Shown here piece by piece: positions 7,940 to 8,038 of a stretch of 8,038 bases of DNA. This stretch comes from Paraktedonobacter sp036384215 (GTDB taxonomy: Bacteria; Chloroflexota; Ktedonobacteria; Ktedonobacterales; Ktedonobacteraceae). Position numbers and translations under genes: made by a program. The stretch is taken from assembly GCA_036384215.1 (NCBI GenBank), contig DASVMX010000306.1:1-8038 (forward strand), read 5' to 3'. The notes below the pieces were generated by a model. It ran no database searches. It was not told the origin of the DNA and was given only the letters and a program-made list of their open reading frames with translations. Position 1 is the first letter of the stretch. Every line of letters begins with the position of its first letter.

Positions 7940-8038
7940 AAGGGTTTTACTACGAAAAAAGTTACAATTTTGGGAAGATTGCCAGAAGAAGAGAACGACA
8001 CAGTGAGCAAGCTGCTAGCATGAGGTGCGCGCATCTCA

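Noticed and set aside
7798..8034. Minus-strand open frame of 78 codons upstream of permease 1
   Set aside because: It has no clear ribosome site, runs through the AT-rich promoter-like stretch and both dyads, and has no recognisable features. It is more likely leader or promoter DNA than a gene.
8021..8038. Possible start of a divergent plus-strand gene (ATG near 8021)
   Set aside because: Only a few codons are visible and no close ribosome site precedes the ATG, so it cannot be supported.

Overview
The window carries one minus-strand gene cluster built entirely of ABC-transporter parts. Read in the direction of transcription (high to low coordinates), it encodes a very large FtsX-type permease of 992 residues (7755-4777), an ABC ATPase of 319 residues with an extra C-terminal domain (4621-3662), a second plain ABC ATPase of 232 residues (3638-2940), and a second very large FtsX-type permease (from about 2876) that runs off the window at position 1 with 958 residues present. 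I translated the second permease by hand from 2876 to 1 and found no stop or frameshift. I see no convincing plus-strand gene, tRNA, rRNA, mobile element or CRISPR array.

Both ATPases have every canonical motif and belong to the LolD/MacB/FtsE-like group that partners FtsX-fold permeases. The two permeases are clear paralogues with the same layout: one N-terminal membrane segment, a large extracytoplasmic domain of about 275 residues, a central block of membrane segments, a second extracytoplasmic domain of about 240 residues, and three C-terminal membrane segments. Such systems are generally mechanotransmission machines acting on lipoproteins, peptides, lipids or cell-wall enzymes. No adaptor, sensor kinase, response regulator or cargo gene lies in the window, so the substrate is unknown.

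Non-coding DNA is limited. The 155-bp gap between the first permease and the first ATPase (4622-4776) holds a 20-bp tandem duplication, a textbook intrinsic terminator on the minus strand, and an inverted copy of part of the repeat on the far side of the terminator. The permease-1 transcript should therefore mostly end before the ATPases, which probably form a second unit with permease 2, or are reached by read-through. The 283 bp upstream of permease 1 (7756-8038) are AT-rich in places and hold an operator-like dyad (7844-7866), a GC-rich dyad (7828-7840) and a possible -10 element.

The organism is a GC-rich bacterium. Roughly 1000-residue duplicated FtsX permeases with two separate ATPases, one carrying an AbrB/SpoVT-like tail, would fit Chloroflexota (Ktedonobacteria-like) or possibly Actinomycetota. 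This is inference from gene style, not proof. The most unusual elements are the AbrB-like tail on the first ATPase and the repeat/terminator module that divides the cluster.
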